Of a stretch of 12,748 bases of DNA, positions 12,170-12,748 are shown one piece after another. A program made the translations under genes and the position numbers. The stretch spans positions 1 to 12,748 of the forward strand of contig JABDKZ010000287.1 in the NCBI GenBank assembly GCA_013001935.1, given 5' to 3'. This DNA comes from Maribacter sp. (lineage in GTDB: Bacteria > Bacteroidota > Bacteroidia > Flavobacteriales > Flavobacteriaceae). Position 1 is the first letter of the stretch. Each line of letters starts with the position of its first letter. The notes under the pieces are model-generated. The model saw only the letters and a list, made by a program, of their open reading frames with translations. It was not told where the DNA came from and did no database searches.

Positions 12170-12748
12170 TCAATAGGATTTCTCAGCAATCGGCGGATTC
12201 TTTTTTGAATTCAAACTACTTTCGGCCATGTTAATATTTCCAATGCCTTTTAATAATGCATCGGGATTAAATGAAATACTATTAATTCCCAGTGCTACCA
12301 AAAATGCAGCATATTCAGGGAAGTCGCTAGGTGCTTGTCCGCACAAGCCAATTTTAGTGTTGGTTTTATGGGCAGAATTAATAGCCATAGCTATCATTCG
12401 TTTAGCAGCTTCATCATTTTCATCAAATAATTTACCCATGATTTCAGAGTCACGATCTACTCCCAGTGTCAATTGGGTCAAATCATTCGAGCCAATGGAA
12501 AAACCATCAAAAATAGTGGCAAACTTTTCAGCCAATATCACGTTGCTCGGTATCTCTACCATGGTATAAACCTCAAGCCCTTTATCCCCTCTTTTTAATC
12601 CGTTTTTTTCCATGATAGACAATACTTGCTTCCCTTCCTCTACTGTTCTACAAAACGGTACCATTACTTTAAGATTATTCAATGCCATGTCTTCACGAAC
12701 CTTCTTGATAGCCAGACATTCCAATGCAAATCCGTCCTTGTACAAATC
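12170..12748 (-). CDS. ppsA: Phosphoenolpyruvate synthase, C-terminal part (5' part outside window)
   Basis: Converts pyruvate, ATP and water to phosphoenolpyruvate, AMP and phosphate, the entry step of gluconeogenesis from C3 units. About 193 residues of the C-terminal PEP-utilising domain are present; the frame runs off the right edge, so the apparent TTG start is internal. Diagnostic segments are ECLAIKKVREDMALNNLKVMVPFCRTVEEGKQVL, then VYTMVEIPSNVILAEKF with the substrate-binding Glu, then FDGFSIGSNDLTQLTLGVDRDS. GLCGQAPSDFPEYAAFLVALGINSISFNPD carries the catalytic Cys equivalent to E. coli PpsA Cys751. Pyruvate phosphate dikinase shares the fold, but the CGQAPSD and VMVPFCRTVEE wording is that of PpsA. 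A tail of about 20 residues (ESSLNSKKNPPIAEKSY) follows the domain. Confidence 0.93.
   Translation of the reverse strand, partial: DLYKDGFALECLAIKKVREDMALNNLKVMVPFCRTVEEGKQVLSIMEKNGLKRGDKGLEVYTMVEIPSNVILAEKFATIFDGFSIGSNDLTQLTLGVDRDSEIMGKLFDENDEAAKRMIAMAINSAHKTNTKIGLCGQAPSDFPEYAAFLVALGINSISFNPDALLKGIGNINMAESSLNSKKNPPIAEKSY

Noticed and set aside
12228..12569. 113-codon plus-strand frame opposite ppsA
   Set aside because: It lies entirely antisense to a strongly conserved PpsA segment and its composition is that of a shadow frame.
1..12748. CRISPR arrays, tRNA/rRNA genes, transposases, toxin-antitoxin or known defence genes
   Set aside because: I looked for regularly spaced repeats, tRNA-like arms, DDE or integrase motifs and defence-associated domains and saw none.

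Overview
The window looks like chromosomal DNA of a member of the Bacteroidota, most likely a marine Flavobacteriaceae species (Maribacter/Zobellia/Arenibacter-like). The evidence is low GC, A-rich leaders without clear Shine-Dalgarno sequences, candidate promoters of the TTTG/TAnnTTTG kind, a WG-repeat protein, and protein sequences with a flavobacterial flavour. I see no tRNA, rRNA, CRISPR array, insertion sequence or prophage gene. This is mostly metabolic, stress and accessory content.

Layout. The window opens inside deoD (purine nucleoside phosphorylase, + strand, 5' end missing), which ends in a hairpin. A probable + strand unit at 699-2596 follows: a DUF2267 protein, a secreted WG-repeat protein and a short-chain dehydrogenase. 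A second tight + strand unit at 2714-5153 encodes a multi-pass membrane protein, a DUF5661 protein, an AlkD-like DNA-alkylation repair HEAT protein and a GNAT-YoaP fusion; three of its four genes start 1-11 nt after the previous stop. Two single + strand genes come next: a cysteine-containing protein of unknown function (5226-5720) and a lipoprotein (5924-6433).

From 6493 to the end everything is on the minus strand. Read 5' to 3' from the right, it comprises the C-terminal part of phosphoenolpyruvate synthase (ppsA), a 670-nt intergenic region, a DUF302 protein, and then a flavin reductase / M20 metallopeptidase / DUF1611-like P-loop protein / membrane protein unit. The unit has a 4-nt overlap and gaps of 12 and 20 nt. 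A slipin (stomatin-like) gene follows, preceded by a small doubtful ORF.

The most interesting signal is regulatory. Four intergenic sequences match TGAY-N4-RTCA, the shape of a Crp/Fnr-family operator. They lie before the DUF2267 unit, the lipoprotein gene, the flavin reductase unit, and inside the 11.5-12.17 kb gap. Scanning by eye I found no copy inside any gene. At all four, a sequence resembling the Bacteroidota -7 element begins 29.5 bp from the operator centre, which puts the operator at about -41.5, the classical class II activator position. The fourth promoter faces no protein gene: about 190 nt downstream is a perfect 13-bp hairpin followed by TTTT. That suggests a small RNA of about 215 nt under Crp/Fnr-type control, analogous in arrangement (not sequence) to FnrS of enterobacteria. 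The pairing of an M20 hydrolase with a DUF1611-like P-loop enzyme is the second lead and may be an amide-forming/amide-cleaving pair. All functional links here are inferences from sequence read without searches.
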